From NCBI RefSeq assembly GCF_004362825.1, contig NZ_SNXZ01000001.1:248001-312000 (forward strand): 64,000 nucleotides of DNA, read 5' to 3'. The translations under genes and the position numbers were made by a program. The stretch's first letter is position 1. Every line of letters begins with the position of its first letter. A model generated the notes under the pieces. The model saw only the letters and a program-made list of their open reading frames with translations. It searched no databases and was not told the DNA's origin. This DNA is from Labedaea rhizosphaerae. Its GTDB lineage: Bacteria > Actinomycetota > Actinomycetes > Mycobacteriales > Pseudonocardiaceae. Below, piece by piece: positions 22,064 through 31,406 of this stretch.

Positions 22064-22090
22064 TTATCCACAGGCGGCAGGTTGTCCACA
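22064..22090 (+). promoter_or_regulatory. DnaA-box-like pair, site E
   Basis: TTATCCACA (22064-22072) and TTGTCCACA (22082-22090), 18 bp apart, upstream of the AbiEi/DUF559 gene. It resembles the first part of the dispersed repeats but lacks their GATAGACTGG body. Confidence 0.6.
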
Positions 22091-22140
22091 GATTCACGCG
22101 CAACGGCGGAGGAGGCGTTTCGCGGGTCCAAGGTGGAGTC

Positions 22141-23040
22141 ATGTTCGAATTGCCTCCCGGCCTGCATGGCGCGCACCTGCGCAGCGACCTCACCTCGGCC
22201 CTTGGCCGCAAGCAAGTCCGTGACCTGATCAGCGACGGCCGGCTCGTCGCGGTGCACAGGGCGGTGCTTGTCGACCGCCGGACGATGTTGACCCTGCCGA
22301 CCAAGGCGGCCGCAAGCCTGCTCGCGGCCGGCCCGACTGCCGCGCTCACGGGTCAAACCGCCGCATTGATCCACGGCTGCACAGCGGCCGACGCGGGAAT
22401 CATCCACGTCCTGGTGCCCTACGCCCGCAAGGTGCACAACTTCCCGGGCACAAGAATCCACAATGGATCTCTCGATGAGGACGACGTGGTCGAGCTCGAC
22501 CGGCTGCGCACCCTGGCCCTCGATCGGGTCGTCGCCGACATGCTGTGCGACGAGAACCGCGGCATGGCCCTTGCTTGTGCGGATCAGGCGCTCGGCCAGC
22601 TCGATCCTCGGTTCCGGGCGGAGTTCAAGGCCACTGTGGCCGAACGCATCATGCGGCGACGCGACTCCCGTGGCCGAAAACGCAGCGCGTTCCTGCTGGA
22701 CCTGGCCACCGGCTTGCCCGAATCGCCGGCGGAGAGCCGGTTGCTGCTCGAACTCGTCGACAGCGGCCTGCCGATACCGGTCGCGCAGCACCCTGTCGTC
22801 GACCTGGACGGCTCGGTGCGGTACCGCCTCGACTTCGCCTGGCTGGAGCCCAAGATCGCCTTGGAGTACGACGGCTACGAAGCGCACGCAGGGCGCAGCG
22901 AGCGTGACGAACTGCGTGATCGCGACCTGCGGCGACGCGGTTGGCTGGTCATCCGCGCGGACGTCGACGATCTCAGGAATCCTGCCGCGGTGGTGACCCA
23001 GATCCGGGCGGCGTTCCGCGAACGCAGGTTCGTGGCCTGA
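22141..23040 (+). CDS. AbiEi-like / DUF559 (Vsr-fold) protein
   Basis: 299 residues. The N-terminal part has a winged-helix/AbiEi-like region (RKQVRDLISDGRLVAVHRAV). The C-terminal 110 residues match the DUF559 endonuclease-like fold: RLDFAWLEPKIALEYDGYEAH, then RDRDLRRRGWLVIRADVDDL, with the conserved D...E-x-D of a PD-(D/E)XK-type centre. Such genes are abundant in actinobacteria and have no proven role; a toxin-antitoxin or nuclease role is inferred. It is flanked by inverted 22-bp repeat arrays, suggesting an inserted unit. Confidence 0.75.
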   Translation: MFELPPGLHGAHLRSDLTSALGRKQVRDLISDGRLVAVHRAVLVDRRTMLTLPTKAAASLLAAGPTAALTGQTAALIHGCTAADAGIIHVLVPYARKVHNFPGTRIHNGSLDEDDVVELDRLRTLALDRVVADMLCDENRGMALACADQALGQLDPRFRAEFKATVAERIMRRRDSRGRKRSAFLLDLATGLPESPAESRLLLELVDSGLPIPVAQHPVVDLDGSVRYRLDFAWLEPKIALEYDGYEAHAGRSERDELRDRDLRRRGWLVIRADVDDLRNPAAVVTQIRAAFRERRFVA

Positions 23041-23050
23041 CCATGCGCGC

Positions 23051-23137
23051 CTCAAGAGGGAACACACGTGGTCAGAAGAGAGGACACACCGGGTCGGAAG
23101 AGGGGACACACCCGGCCGGAGGAGGGGACACGCGGGG
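23051..23137 (-). repeat. 22-bp tandem repeat array 2, inverted relative to array 1
   Basis: On the minus strand four degenerate 22-bp units follow, e.g. CGCGTGTCCCCTCCTCCG and GGTGTGTCCCCTCTTCCG. They start immediately after the prpE TGA. Both arrays are entered by the same junction GAC-TGA-CCCC, since pmt and prpE both end in Asp-stop. Confidence 0.75.
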
Positions 23138-23138
23138 G

Positions 23139-25013
23139 TCAGTCGGCGCGGAGGATGAGGCGCAGCGCGTCCAGGACGGAGGCGTCCTCGATGGTGGAGG
23201 GGACGGGTTCGTCTCGGCCGTCGGCGATGCCGCGCATCGTCTTGCGGAGGATCTTGCCGGAGCGGGTCTTGGGCAATCCGTCCACAACAGACACATCGCG
23301 GAACGCCGCCACGGGACCGACTTCGGCGCGCATGGCGGCGACGAGCTCCTCGCGGAGCTTCTCCTCCGAGATCTCCACACCGGCCTTGAGCACCACGAAA
23401 CCGCGCGGGAGCTGACCCTTCAACGAGTCCCGCACGCCGATCACCGCACACTCGGCCACGGCGGGGTGCGCGGCGAGCACCGCCTCCATCGACCCCGTCG
23501 ACAACCGGTGTCCCGCAACGTTGATCACGTCGTCGGTGCGGCCCATCACGTACACGTAACCGTCGGCGTCGACGTAGCCGCCGTCCCCGGTGAGGTAGTA
23601 CCCGGGGTAGCGCGACAGGTAGGACTCGACGTACCGCTCGTCGTCGCCCCACAACGTCGGCAGGCAACCCGGCGGCAGCGGCAGCTTGATCGCGATCGCG
23701 CCTTCCTGGCCCGCGGGCAGTTCGTCGCCCGACTGGTCCAGGATGCGCACGTCGTAACCGGGGCACGGCACGCTCGGCGACCCCGCCTTGATCGGCATCG
23801 GCTCCAGACCACGCAGGTTGGCGCAGATCGGCCAGCCCGTCTCCGTCTGCCACCAGTGGTCGACCACCGGCCGGTCGAGTTCGTCCGAGGCCCACTTGTA
23901 CGTCTCCGGGTCCAGTCGCTCGCCGGCCAGGAACAGCGTCTCGAACCGGGAAAGGTCGTGCCCGGCGAGCAGTTCCCCGGACGGGTCGACCTTCTTGATC
24001 GCGCGCAACGCCGTCGGCGCGGTGAACAGCGCCTTCGCGCCGTACTCGGCGATCACCCGCCAGAACGCGCCCGCGTCCGGCGTCCCGACCGGCTTTCCCT
24101 CGTACAGCACGGTTGTCGCGCCCACGATCAACGGCGCGTAGACGATGTAGGAGTGCCCGACGACCCAGCCGACGTCGGACGCGGTCCAGAAGACGTCACC
24201 GGGGTTGATGTCGTAGACGTTGCGCAGCGACCACGCCAGCGCCACCGCATGCCCGCCGTTGTCGCGCACCACGCCCTTCGGCTTGCCGGTCGTGCCCGAC
24301 GTGTAGAGCACGTACAGCGGGTCGGTCGCGGCGACCGGCACGCAGTCGTGCGGCTCGGCCGACTCCATGGCCGTGTCCCAGTCGACGTCGCGCGAGCCCA
24401 TCTCCGCCCGCGCTTGCGCACGCTGCAGCACGACGACGTGGCCGGGTTGGTGCGTGGTCCTGGCGAGCGCCGACTCGATGATCGGCTTGTACTCCACGAC
24501 CCGGGTCGGCTCGATGCCGCACGACGCGGCCACGATCACCTTCGGCTTCGCGTCCTCGACGCGGGACGCCAGCTCGCGCGGCGCGAACCCGCCGAACACC
24601 ACGGAGTGCACCGCGCCCAGCCGGGCGCACGCGAGCATGGCGATCAACGCCTGCGGCACCATCGGCATGTAGATGATCACGCGGTCGCCCGCCGCGACCC
24701 CGAGCCCGGCGAGCACGCCCGCGAACCGCGCGGTCTCGTCGCGCAGCTCGCGATAGGTGTAGGTCGCCTTCGTGCCGGTGACCGGCGAGTCGTAGATCAG
24801 CGCGTTCTGCTCGGCGCGACCGCCGTCGACGTGCCGGTCGAGCGCGTTGTGGCAGGTGTTGAGCACGCCGTCGGGGTACCAGCGGTAGATCGGCGCCGCA
24901 TCGGAGTCCAAGGCCCTGGTCGGCGCGGTGGTCCAGTCGATCGCCTTGGCCGCGTCGAGCCAGAAACCCTCGGGGTCCTCGATGCTGCGCTGGTATTCCT
25001 CGCGGTAGCCCAT
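23139..25013 (-). CDS. prpE: Propionyl-CoA synthetase
   Basis: AMP-forming acyl-CoA synthetase that converts propionate (or acetate) to the CoA thioester. 624 residues from ATG 25013 (MGYREEYQRSIEDPEGFW). Motifs are the AMP-binding YTSGTTGKPKGVVRDNGGH, whose VVRDNGGH is characteristic of PrpE, then TETGWPIC, YYLTGDGGYVDADGY and the C-terminal Lys in GLPKTRSGKILRKTMR, the usual acetylation site. It is monocistronic and feeds propionyl-CoA metabolism. Confidence 0.93.
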   Translation of the reverse strand: MGYREEYQRSIEDPEGFWLDAAKAIDWTTAPTRALDSDAAPIYRWYPDGVLNTCHNALDRHVDGGRAEQNALIYDSPVTGTKATYTYRELRDETARFAGVLAGLGVAAGDRVIIYMPMVPQALIAMLACARLGAVHSVVFGGFAPRELASRVEDAKPKVIVAASCGIEPTRVVEYKPIIESALARTTHQPGHVVVLQRAQARAEMGSRDVDWDTAMESAEPHDCVPVAATDPLYVLYTSGTTGKPKGVVRDNGGHAVALAWSLRNVYDINPGDVFWTASDVGWVVGHSYIVYAPLIVGATTVLYEGKPVGTPDAGAFWRVIAEYGAKALFTAPTALRAIKKVDPSGELLAGHDLSRFETLFLAGERLDPETYKWASDELDRPVVDHWWQTETGWPICANLRGLEPMPIKAGSPSVPCPGYDVRILDQSGDELPAGQEGAIAIKLPLPPGCLPTLWGDDERYVESYLSRYPGYYLTGDGGYVDADGYVYVMGRTDDVINVAGHRLSTGSMEAVLAAHPAVAECAVIGVRDSLKGQLPRGFVVLKAGVEISEEKLREELVAAMRAEVGPVAAFRDVSVVDGLPKTRSGKILRKTMRGIADGRDEPVPSTIEDASVLDALRLILRAD

Positions 25014-25194
25014 GCTCCACCTCCGTGCTCGCGCACCCCACCTTCTCACCAAGACCCCGCCTGCGCCGCCTGTCCGACCGGGCGGTTCGGGGCCCTGGCA
25101 ACCTTGTGCCCGCGAAACGCGTCTGCACACATCGGAACGACCCATGCGATGGCGCCGATCCACATAGGCTGGGAACGACAGGAGGTGGTGCCGG

Positions 25195-27099
25195 ATGCTC
25201 GAGATCGCCGGTTCCCTGCTGTCGCTCGCGCACCGGATCTTCGGGCCCGGCCTGTGCCCTGGCGACTGGGTGTGGGGCACGATCACCGCGGGCCTGCTGC
25301 TCGGGCTGCTGCCGGTGTTCGCGGCGCTGCTGGTGTCGCTGGTGCGCAAGGGCACCGGCAACCGCTACGACGTGGTCACGCTGAGCGTGTTCGGCGTCAT
25401 CGGCTTCGTCCTGGTGTTCCTGGTGCCGTGGCTGCTCGCGACCGGCGTTTCCGAGGTCTTCCGTTCGGTTTTCCGCGGCGAACGCGGTGGCCTGTCGGCC
25501 AACGAGGTCGCCAGCATGTCCGACGGGTTCTGCATGGTCGGCGACCAGCGCACCTATCTCGGCGGCGGACCGACGGTGTACGACGTGCTGTTCCACCCGT
25601 TCAGCGGGCCGCTGGTCACCTTGGTGCGGATCGGCGGGCTCGTGGTGCTGCCCGCGTTGTGCGCGCTGTTCGTGATCATCCAGGCACGCATCGCCATGCG
25701 CCGCGGTCCGAAGTGGCCCGGACGGCTGCTGTGGATCCCGTTCGTGCTGTTCGCGGTGCTGTCGGTGGCGATCGAGGCGAACGTCGCGACGTACCTGTGG
25801 CTGGGTTTCCTGCCCGCGTCGGTGCTGGGGCTGATCCCGTTGCTGGTGGTCGGCGCGCCCGCGTGGTCGACGGTCGAACGCAGCTACCAGCGTCCCGACC
25901 CCGCCGGACCGCAGCAGCCGCAGCACCCGCAATCCCTGCAACAGCACCCCGGGCAGCAAACCCACCAGCCGCCGGTCAACCGCCCGCCGATCAACCGGCT
26001 CCCCCCGCCGCCGACCCGGGTGGCCGGAATGCCGCCGCAGCAACAACAGCGACCACCGCAGCAGATGCGTCCGCCGCAGCCCCCTGCGCAGCGCCCGCCG
26101 ACGCCGGTCGAGGCGCTGCTGCCGCCGTTGCGCGACCCGGTGCCGGACCGGACGCCGTTGGCGCAGCTGGCCAAGGACCCGGGGCCGCTGCCGTTCGCCG
26201 CCGCCTCGGCCGCCCCGCGGCCCACGGCGCCGCCCAGCGGCGGCCGGTTCCAGAAGATCCGGGCGCTCGGCCATGGCGGCTTCGGCACGGTGTGGCTGGC
26301 CAAGGACACGCACCTCAACCGCACGGTCGCGGTGAAGATGGCGCACGCCCCGGACCACGAGACCGAACAGCGCATGATGCGTGAAGCGCGCGCGCTGGCC
26401 GCCGTGCACCACCCGAACTGCGTGCGGGTCTACGACATCGTCGAGGACCAGGGCGAGCTCGGCATCGTCATGGAGTACATCGAGGGCGACCCGCTGGCCG
26501 ACCTCGTCGCGCCCGGCAAGCCCCTGGACGACCTGGCCACCGCCCGGCTGTGGATGACCATGGCGGGCGCGTTGTCCGCGGCGCACGCGAGGGGCGTGCT
26601 GCACCGGGACGTGAAGCCGTCCAACATCATCCTCGACCCGGAGGGCACGGCCCACCTGATCGACTTCGGCATCGCGCGCTCGCAGGGCGATTCGACCCTG
26701 ACCGCGACCGGGATGATGGTCGGCACGCCGGACTTCCTGGCCTCGGAGACCGCGGCCGGCGCCACGGCGACCCCCGCCTCGGACGCGTGGCAACTGGCGG
26801 CGACGGTGAGCTTCGCGCTGACCGGCCACCCACCGCGCGGCTCGCGGGACAACGCGATGGCGGCGTTGATGGCGGCGGCAAAGGGCGAGCCGCTCACCCA
26901 CCTGCCGACCCGCAGCGCGCACCGGGCCCTGCTGATCGCCTCCCTGGACCCGATGCCGGGCCGGCGGCCGACGCTGGCCGTGGTCCAGCGGGAGATGAGC
27001 CGGTGGCTGGCCAAGAGCGGCCATGCCGAGGAAGGCCCGGTGACGTCACCGGTCGGCCGGGAGATCATCGAGCAAGCCGACCGGACGCGCCGGATCTGA
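25195..27099 (+). CDS. Membrane Ser/Thr protein kinase with N-terminal transmembrane domain
   Basis: 634 residues; ATG 25195 with SD AGGAGG. The N-terminal 225 residues hold about five transmembrane helices, a Pro/Gln-rich linker fills about 228-345, and the kinase domain (about 348-615) ends the protein. Kinase motifs: GHGGFGTVWLA, VAVKMA (Lys), LHRDVKPSNIIL, LIDFGIARS. The APE motif reads LASETA, so Pro and Glu are altered. Usual PknB-type kinases place the kinase domain first and the membrane segment after; this order is reversed. Targets are unknown. Confidence 0.9.
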   Translation: MLEIAGSLLSLAHRIFGPGLCPGDWVWGTITAGLLLGLLPVFAALLVSLVRKGTGNRYDVVTLSVFGVIGFVLVFLVPWLLATGVSEVFRSVFRGERGGLSANEVASMSDGFCMVGDQRTYLGGGPTVYDVLFHPFSGPLVTLVRIGGLVVLPALCALFVIIQARIAMRRGPKWPGRLLWIPFVLFAVLSVAIEANVATYLWLGFLPASVLGLIPLLVVGAPAWSTVERSYQRPDPAGPQQPQHPQSLQQHPGQQTHQPPVNRPPINRLPPPPTRVAGMPPQQQQRPPQQMRPPQPPAQRPPTPVEALLPPLRDPVPDRTPLAQLAKDPGPLPFAAASAAPRPTAPPSGGRFQKIRALGHGGFGTVWLAKDTHLNRTVAVKMAHAPDHETEQRMMREARALAAVHHPNCVRVYDIVEDQGELGIVMEYIEGDPLADLVAPGKPLDDLATARLWMTMAGALSAAHARGVLHRDVKPSNIILDPEGTAHLIDFGIARSQGDSTLTATGMMVGTPDFLASETAAGATATPASDAWQLAATVSFALTGHPPRGSRDNAMAALMAAAKGEPLTHLPTRSAHRALLIASLDPMPGRRPTLAVVQREMSRWLAKSGHAEEGPVTSPVGREIIEQADRTRRI

Positions 27100-27365
27100 A
27101 CCACCCGAACGACCTGGCCTTGGGGTTCGCTCTCTTCCCGCAGCACCTGGCCCAGCCATAGGCAGCTCCGCTGTCACAGCCGCTACCGCAGCCCGCCCAA
27201 CCGATGCCCGCTCAGCAGCCACCCGCCTCAGCCGCCGCCCGAAGCAGCGCCTCCGCTGCAGTCCTCCACCCAAGCCCGCTACCCCGCCGATGCCCCATCA
27301 ATGCCCAACCGACGGCGTCACCCGCAGCCCACACAAGCCGACTCTCACCCATGATCAACTTCGAC
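27100..27365. other. Gap after the kinase: Pro/Ala/Gln-rich debris, no supported gene
   Basis: The stretch reads through in one frame as a Pro/Gln/Ala-rich string reminiscent of the kinase linker, with no start, SD or domain. It may be a decayed gene fragment. Nothing else is visible before the dispersed repeat at 27,366. Confidence 0.25.
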
Positions 27366-27481
27366 GCCGCGCGCAGGGCCCACCCGTCCCTGGGGGCTCC
27401 CCCTCACCCAGTCTATCGGGTTTGAGCTGGGGAAACGGTCGGCCAGTGGATCTGTGGACAACTGGGTGCCTGTGGAAAACC
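27366..27481 (-). repeat. Dispersed DnaA-box-pair repeat, copy C
   Basis: On the minus strand: GGTTTTCCACAGGCACCCAG, TTGTCCACAGATCCAC, then CCCGATAGACTGGG, GGGGGAGCCCCCAGGG, GGGTGGG and GCGCGCGGC. Boxes at 27471-27479 and 27453-27461 keep the 18-bp spacing. It lies between the kinase and the hexosaminidase promoter. Confidence 0.75.
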
Positions 27482-27553
27482 GCGCCCAGCCACCCAGCAG
27501 CACCCAAGCAAAACCAGGCCGAGACTCAGGGCAACCATGCCCCGATGGAGGTT

Positions 27554-27582
27554 GTGGTTTAGACCACTGTGGTCTAGACATT
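27554..27582 (+). promoter_or_regulatory. Two DasR-type (dre) operators
   Basis: GTGGTTTAGACCAC (27554-27567) and GTGGTCTAGACATT (27569-27582) each match the GntR-family DasR site (TGGTCTAGACCA type), with one and about two deviations. DasR represses GlcNAc and chitin genes until glucosamine-6-phosphate accumulates. The position just upstream of a GH20 hexosaminidase makes the assignment strong. Confidence 0.8.
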
Positions 27583-27620
27583 ATGAGGTCCCCGCATCGG
27601 GTTCGCATGGGAGGACCCCC

Positions 27621-29150
27621 GTGACACCACGCATCTTCCGGCGCGCATTGGTGGCCGCCACCGCGGTGGCGCTGACCGTCACGACGACCGCCATCGCCGC
27701 ACCGGACAACCACCAGCCGCCGGCCCCGGCCCGGCTCGGCGCGCTCGTGCCCGCGCCGGTCTGGTCGCAGGCCCGCCAGCACGACGACTTCAAGCTCACC
27801 CCCGGCACCAAGGTCGTGGCCACGACCAGGGACGCGAGCGGCGTCGCGGCCTACCTCGCGACCGTGCTCGGCCTGCACCCGGGCGTCGCCGACCACGGCC
27901 GCGGCAACGCCATCACGTTGCGGCTCGGCCACGACCCGCGCATCGGCACGGAGGGCTACACGCTCGACATCCGCCACGGCGGCGTCGAGCTCGCCGCCAA
28001 CACCTCCGACGGTCTGTTCGAGGGCGTCCAGTCGCTGCGCCAGCTCGTACACGCCGGCACCCTGCCCGGCGGCTCGGTGCTGGACTACCCGCGCTTCGAG
28101 CACCGCGGCGCGATGCTCGACGTGGCGCGGCACTTCTTCGGTGTCGACGACGTCAAGCGCTACATCGACGAGATCGCCATGTTCAAGATCAACTACCTCC
28201 ACCTGCACCTGGCCGACGACCAGGGCTGGCGGATCGAGATCAAGAGCTGGCCGAATCTCACGGCCTACGGCGCCAGCACCGAGGTCGGCGGCGGCCCGGG
28301 CGGCTACTACACGCAGGACCAGTACAAGGACCTGGTGGCCTACGCCGAATCCCGGCACATCACGATCGTGCCGGAGATCGACATGCCCGGGCACACGAAC
28401 GCAGCCCTGGCGTCCTACGCGGAGCTGAACTGCGACGGCGTCGCGCCGCCGCTCTACACCGGCACCAGCGTCGGGTTCAGCTCGTTGTGCGTGGCCAAGG
28501 ACATCACCTACCGGTTCCTCGACGACGTGATCCGCGAGCTGGCCTCGATCACCCCCGGCCCGTACCTGCACATCGGTGGCGACGAGGCGCACGCGACCAC
28601 GCCGGCGGACTACCAGACGTTCATGCACCGCATGCTGCCGATCGTGGCCAAGTACGGCAAGATCGCGACCGGCTGGCACGAGCTGGCGAAGACCAATCCG
28701 GACCCGTCGGCGCTGCCGCAGTACTGGGGCACCGACAGCACGGACACCGACGTGGCTGCCGCGGCCGCGCGCGGCAACAAGGTCATCATGTCGCCGGCCA
28801 ACAAGACCTACCTCGACATGAAGTACAACCCGAACACCCCGATCGGCCAGAAGTGGGCGGGGCTGATCGAGGAGAAGGACGCCTACGGCTGGGATCCGGG
28901 CACGTTCCTCGACGGCGTGCCGGAATCCTCGGTCCAGGGCGTTGAGGCTCCACTGTGGACCGAGACCATCGTCACGATGGCCGACATCGAGTACATGGCG
29001 TTCCCGCGGCTGCCCGCGATCGCCGAGCTGGGCTGGTCACCGTGGTCGACCCACGACTACGACGACTTCGCGCGGCGCGTCGCCGCCCAGGCACCGACCT
29101 GGGACGCGATGGGCATCAACTACTACCGCTCGCCACAAATCCCCTGGTGA
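27621..29150 (+). CDS. Secreted GH20 beta-N-acetylhexosaminidase
   Basis: 509 residues from GTG 27621 (SD GGGAGGA). The signal peptide is RRALVAATAVALTVTTTAIAA, followed by the GH20 N-terminal domain and the TIM barrel with RGAMLDVARHFFGVDDVKRY, the DDQGWRIEIK segment and the catalytic Asp-Glu in HIGGDEAHAT at about 320. It releases GlcNAc from chitobiose or glycans outside the cell. Two DasR operators upstream indicate induction by amino sugars. Confidence 0.95.
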   Translation: MTPRIFRRALVAATAVALTVTTTAIAAPDNHQPPAPARLGALVPAPVWSQARQHDDFKLTPGTKVVATTRDASGVAAYLATVLGLHPGVADHGRGNAITLRLGHDPRIGTEGYTLDIRHGGVELAANTSDGLFEGVQSLRQLVHAGTLPGGSVLDYPRFEHRGAMLDVARHFFGVDDVKRYIDEIAMFKINYLHLHLADDQGWRIEIKSWPNLTAYGASTEVGGGPGGYYTQDQYKDLVAYAESRHITIVPEIDMPGHTNAALASYAELNCDGVAPPLYTGTSVGFSSLCVAKDITYRFLDDVIRELASITPGPYLHIGGDEAHATTPADYQTFMHRMLPIVAKYGKIATGWHELAKTNPDPSALPQYWGTDSTDTDVAAAAARGNKVIMSPANKTYLDMKYNPNTPIGQKWAGLIEEKDAYGWDPGTFLDGVPESSVQGVEAPLWTETIVTMADIEYMAFPRLPAIAELGWSPWSTHDYDDFARRVAAQAPTWDAMGINYYRSPQIPW

Positions 29151-29170
29151 ACAGCCTCCTGTGACAGCAC

Positions 29171-29206
29171 TGAGCCGCGGTGGCCGGACTCGGCCACCGC
29201 GGCTCA
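29171..29206. terminator. Bidirectional terminator hairpin
   Basis: A perfect 15-bp stem TGAGCCGCGGTGGCC / GGCCACCGCGGCTCA with a 6-nt loop, between the convergent hexosaminidase (+) and thioredoxin (-) genes. Confidence 0.8.
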
Positions 29207-29215
29207 TGCACGGTC

Positions 29216-29602
29216 TTACGACTGCTGCTCGGCGCCTTCGGCGGCCTGCGCCTCGGCGACCTGCTTGCGCACGTCGTCCATGTCGACCTTCTCGACCTGC
29301 GAGATCAGGTCTTCCAGGGCGGGCGCCGGGAGCGCGCCGGGCTGCGCGTAGAGCACGATGCCGTCCCGCACCGCCATCAGCGTGGGGATGGACGTGATGT
29401 TGAACGCCGCGGACAGCTCGGGGTTGGCCTCGGTGTCCACCTTGGCGAACGTGATGTCGTCGTGGGCCTCGGACGCCTTGTCGAACACCGGGGCGAACTG
29501 ACGGCACGGACCGCACCAGGACGCCCAGAAGTCGACGAGAACGGTGCCACCACCGCCCACGACCTCGTTGAAGTTGTCTTTGGTGAGTTCCACCGTGGCC
29601 AC
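29216..29602 (-). CDS. trxA: Thioredoxin
   Basis: 128 residues from GTG 29602 with SD AAGGAGG. Thioredoxin fold with the active site WASWCGPCRQF (Cys30, Cys33) and cis-proline segment ITSIPTLMAV. It is about 20 residues longer than classic thioredoxins because of an acidic helical C-terminus (DMDDVRKQVAEAQAAEGAEQ). It reduces protein disulfides in the cytoplasm. It stands alone, not beside thioredoxin reductase. Confidence 0.92.
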   Translation of the reverse strand: MATVELTKDNFNEVVGGGGTVLVDFWASWCGPCRQFAPVFDKASEAHDDITFAKVDTEANPELSAAFNITSIPTLMAVRDGIVLYAQPGALPAPALEDLISQVEKVDMDDVRKQVAEAQAAEGAEQQS

Positions 29603-29765
29603 CGACGGGCCTCCTTCGTCACGACTGATCGGACACCTGCTCCAACGCGCCTGCGCCCTCCAGGATTCCCGGCGCACCGTGACCTCGCAGTGTCAGCAGT
29701 GTCGATGGCCACGCCCGCGGCCAATGCCGATGACGCGGCAACCGTGTTCCAACCATGATGGGGGC

Positions 29766-31406
29766 ATGACAGACGCTCCCACCGCCGCCGCGCTGGCCGA
29801 CGACCTGCTCGACGCGCAGGCGGTCGAGATGCCCGTGGTCGCCACCTTGGTCGGCATCCCCGGGCACGACCGCGACCTGCCCGACCTCACGCTGCCCGCC
29901 CAGGCCCGCCTGCGCGAGCGCGTCACCGCGATCCTCGAGCAGGCGCGCACCAGCAGCGACGACGACCGGGTGACCCTCGGTCTCGTCGTGCACCAGGCGG
30001 AGGCGATCCTCGCCCGGCTCGACGCGCGCATGGAGGAGTTCGTCCTCGCCGACCCGATGGACGCCCAGGGCGCCAAGATGCTGTCGTTCCTGCCGCAGCT
30101 GAACATCAACGGCGAGCAGGCCGAGCAGGACTTCCTCGCCCGGCTGGCCGGGCTGCCCGCGTTCTACGAGACTCTCGCGCAGCGCCACCGCGACGGCATC
30201 GCCGGGGGCCGCGCGCCGGTGGATCGCATGGCACGCAAGGCGGTCGCGTTCGTCGACCGGTTCCTGGAGCAGGATTCGCCGTTCCCGCAGCGGCTCTGCG
30301 CCGAGCACGCCGCCGAGCGCGACCGCGTCTACACCGAGCAGGTGCGCCCGGCGCTGCGGGCCTACCGCGACGTGCTGGCCGACGAGGTGGTCGGCAAGGG
30401 CCGCGACGACGACCACCCGGGGCTCTGCCACCTCGAGGGCGGGCAGGAGGTCTACGCCGCGCTCGCCCGCATGCACACGACCACCGCGCTCACGCCGCGA
30501 GAGCTGCACGACATCGGCCTCGACGTGATCGCGAAGCTCGACGAGGAGTACCGCGAGATCGGCGGCCGGGAGTTCGGCCTGCACACCGCCGCCGAGGTGC
30601 AGGAGCGGTTGCGCACCGACCCGGCGATGCGCTGGCGCGACGCCGACGAACTGCTCACCAGCGCGCGCGCTGCAGTGGTGAGGGCGACCGAGGCGGCGAA
30701 GCAGTGGTTCAAGCGGGTGCCCAAGGCCGAGTGCGTCGTCGAACCGGTGCCGGAGGCCGACGGGCCGGTCGCCTCGGGTGCTTACTACTACCCGCCCGCG
30801 CTCGACGGCAGCAAGCCGGGCACGTTCTTCGCCAACACCTACCGCGCGGAGACCCGGGACAAGTTCATCGCCGAGTCACTCGCCTTCCACGAGGCGGTCC
30901 CGGGCCACCACTTCCAGATCGCGCTGGCGCAGGAGATGACGGACGTCCCGATGCTGCGCAGGCTCGCCGAGGTGACCGCACACGCCGAGGGCTGGGCCCT
31001 CTACGCCGAGCGGCTGGCCGACGAGATGGGCTTGTTCTCCAACGACCTGATGCGCCTGGGCATGCTCGCCGAGGACTCGATGCGGGCCGCCCGCCTGGTC
31101 GTGGACACCGGCATCCACGCGCTCGGCTGGACGCGGCAGCAGTGCGTCGACTACCTGCGGGCCCACACGGTGATGAACGAGACCGAGGTCCAGTCCGAGA
31201 CCGACCGCTACATCGAGTGCCCGGGACAGGCACTGGCCTACATGGTGGGCCGCCTGGAGTTGCAGCGGATGCGCCGGGCCGCCGAGGCGAAGCTGGGCGA
31301 GAAGTTCGACGTCAAAGACTTCCACGACGTCGTGCTGAGCACCGGCCCGCTGCCCATGTCCGTGCTGGCCGACGTGGTGGCGCAGTGGGCGGAGGCACAG
31401 GCGTGA
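29766..31406 (+). CDS. DUF885 metallopeptidase-like protein, copy 1
   Basis: 546 residues, soluble, no signal peptide. DUF885 is a gluzincin-like family; its zinc site appears as FHEAVPGHHFQIALAQEM near residue 375 and the downstream Glu region AEGWALYAERLADEMG. The start is ATG 29766. It overlaps the second copy by 4 bp (GTGA), and the two are about 60-65% identical by eye. The substrate is unknown; peptidase activity is inferred from the motif. Confidence 0.85.
   Translation: MTDAPTAAALADDLLDAQAVEMPVVATLVGIPGHDRDLPDLTLPAQARLRERVTAILEQARTSSDDDRVTLGLVVHQAEAILARLDARMEEFVLADPMDAQGAKMLSFLPQLNINGEQAEQDFLARLAGLPAFYETLAQRHRDGIAGGRAPVDRMARKAVAFVDRFLEQDSPFPQRLCAEHAAERDRVYTEQVRPALRAYRDVLADEVVGKGRDDDHPGLCHLEGGQEVYAALARMHTTTALTPRELHDIGLDVIAKLDEEYREIGGREFGLHTAAEVQERLRTDPAMRWRDADELLTSARAAVVRATEAAKQWFKRVPKAECVVEPVPEADGPVASGAYYYPPALDGSKPGTFFANTYRAETRDKFIAESLAFHEAVPGHHFQIALAQEMTDVPMLRRLAEVTAHAEGWALYAERLADEMGLFSNDLMRLGMLAEDSMRAARLVVDTGIHALGWTRQQCVDYLRAHTVMNETEVQSETDRYIECPGQALAYMVGRLELQRMRRAAEAKLGEKFDVKDFHDVVLSTGPLPMSVLADVVAQWAEAQA

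Noticed and set aside
22001-23137. CRISPR array
   Set aside because: The 22-bp units are directly adjacent without spacers, and no cas gene is present.
22941-26384. Very long open frame of 1147 codons on the plus strand
   Set aside because: It is the antisense shadow of prpE; frames opposite high-GC genes stay open. The prpE motifs are unambiguous on the minus strand.
24196-27024. 942-codon minus-strand frame across the kinase gene
   Set aside because: Low-complexity composition, no domain, opposite the kinase gene with clear kinase motifs.
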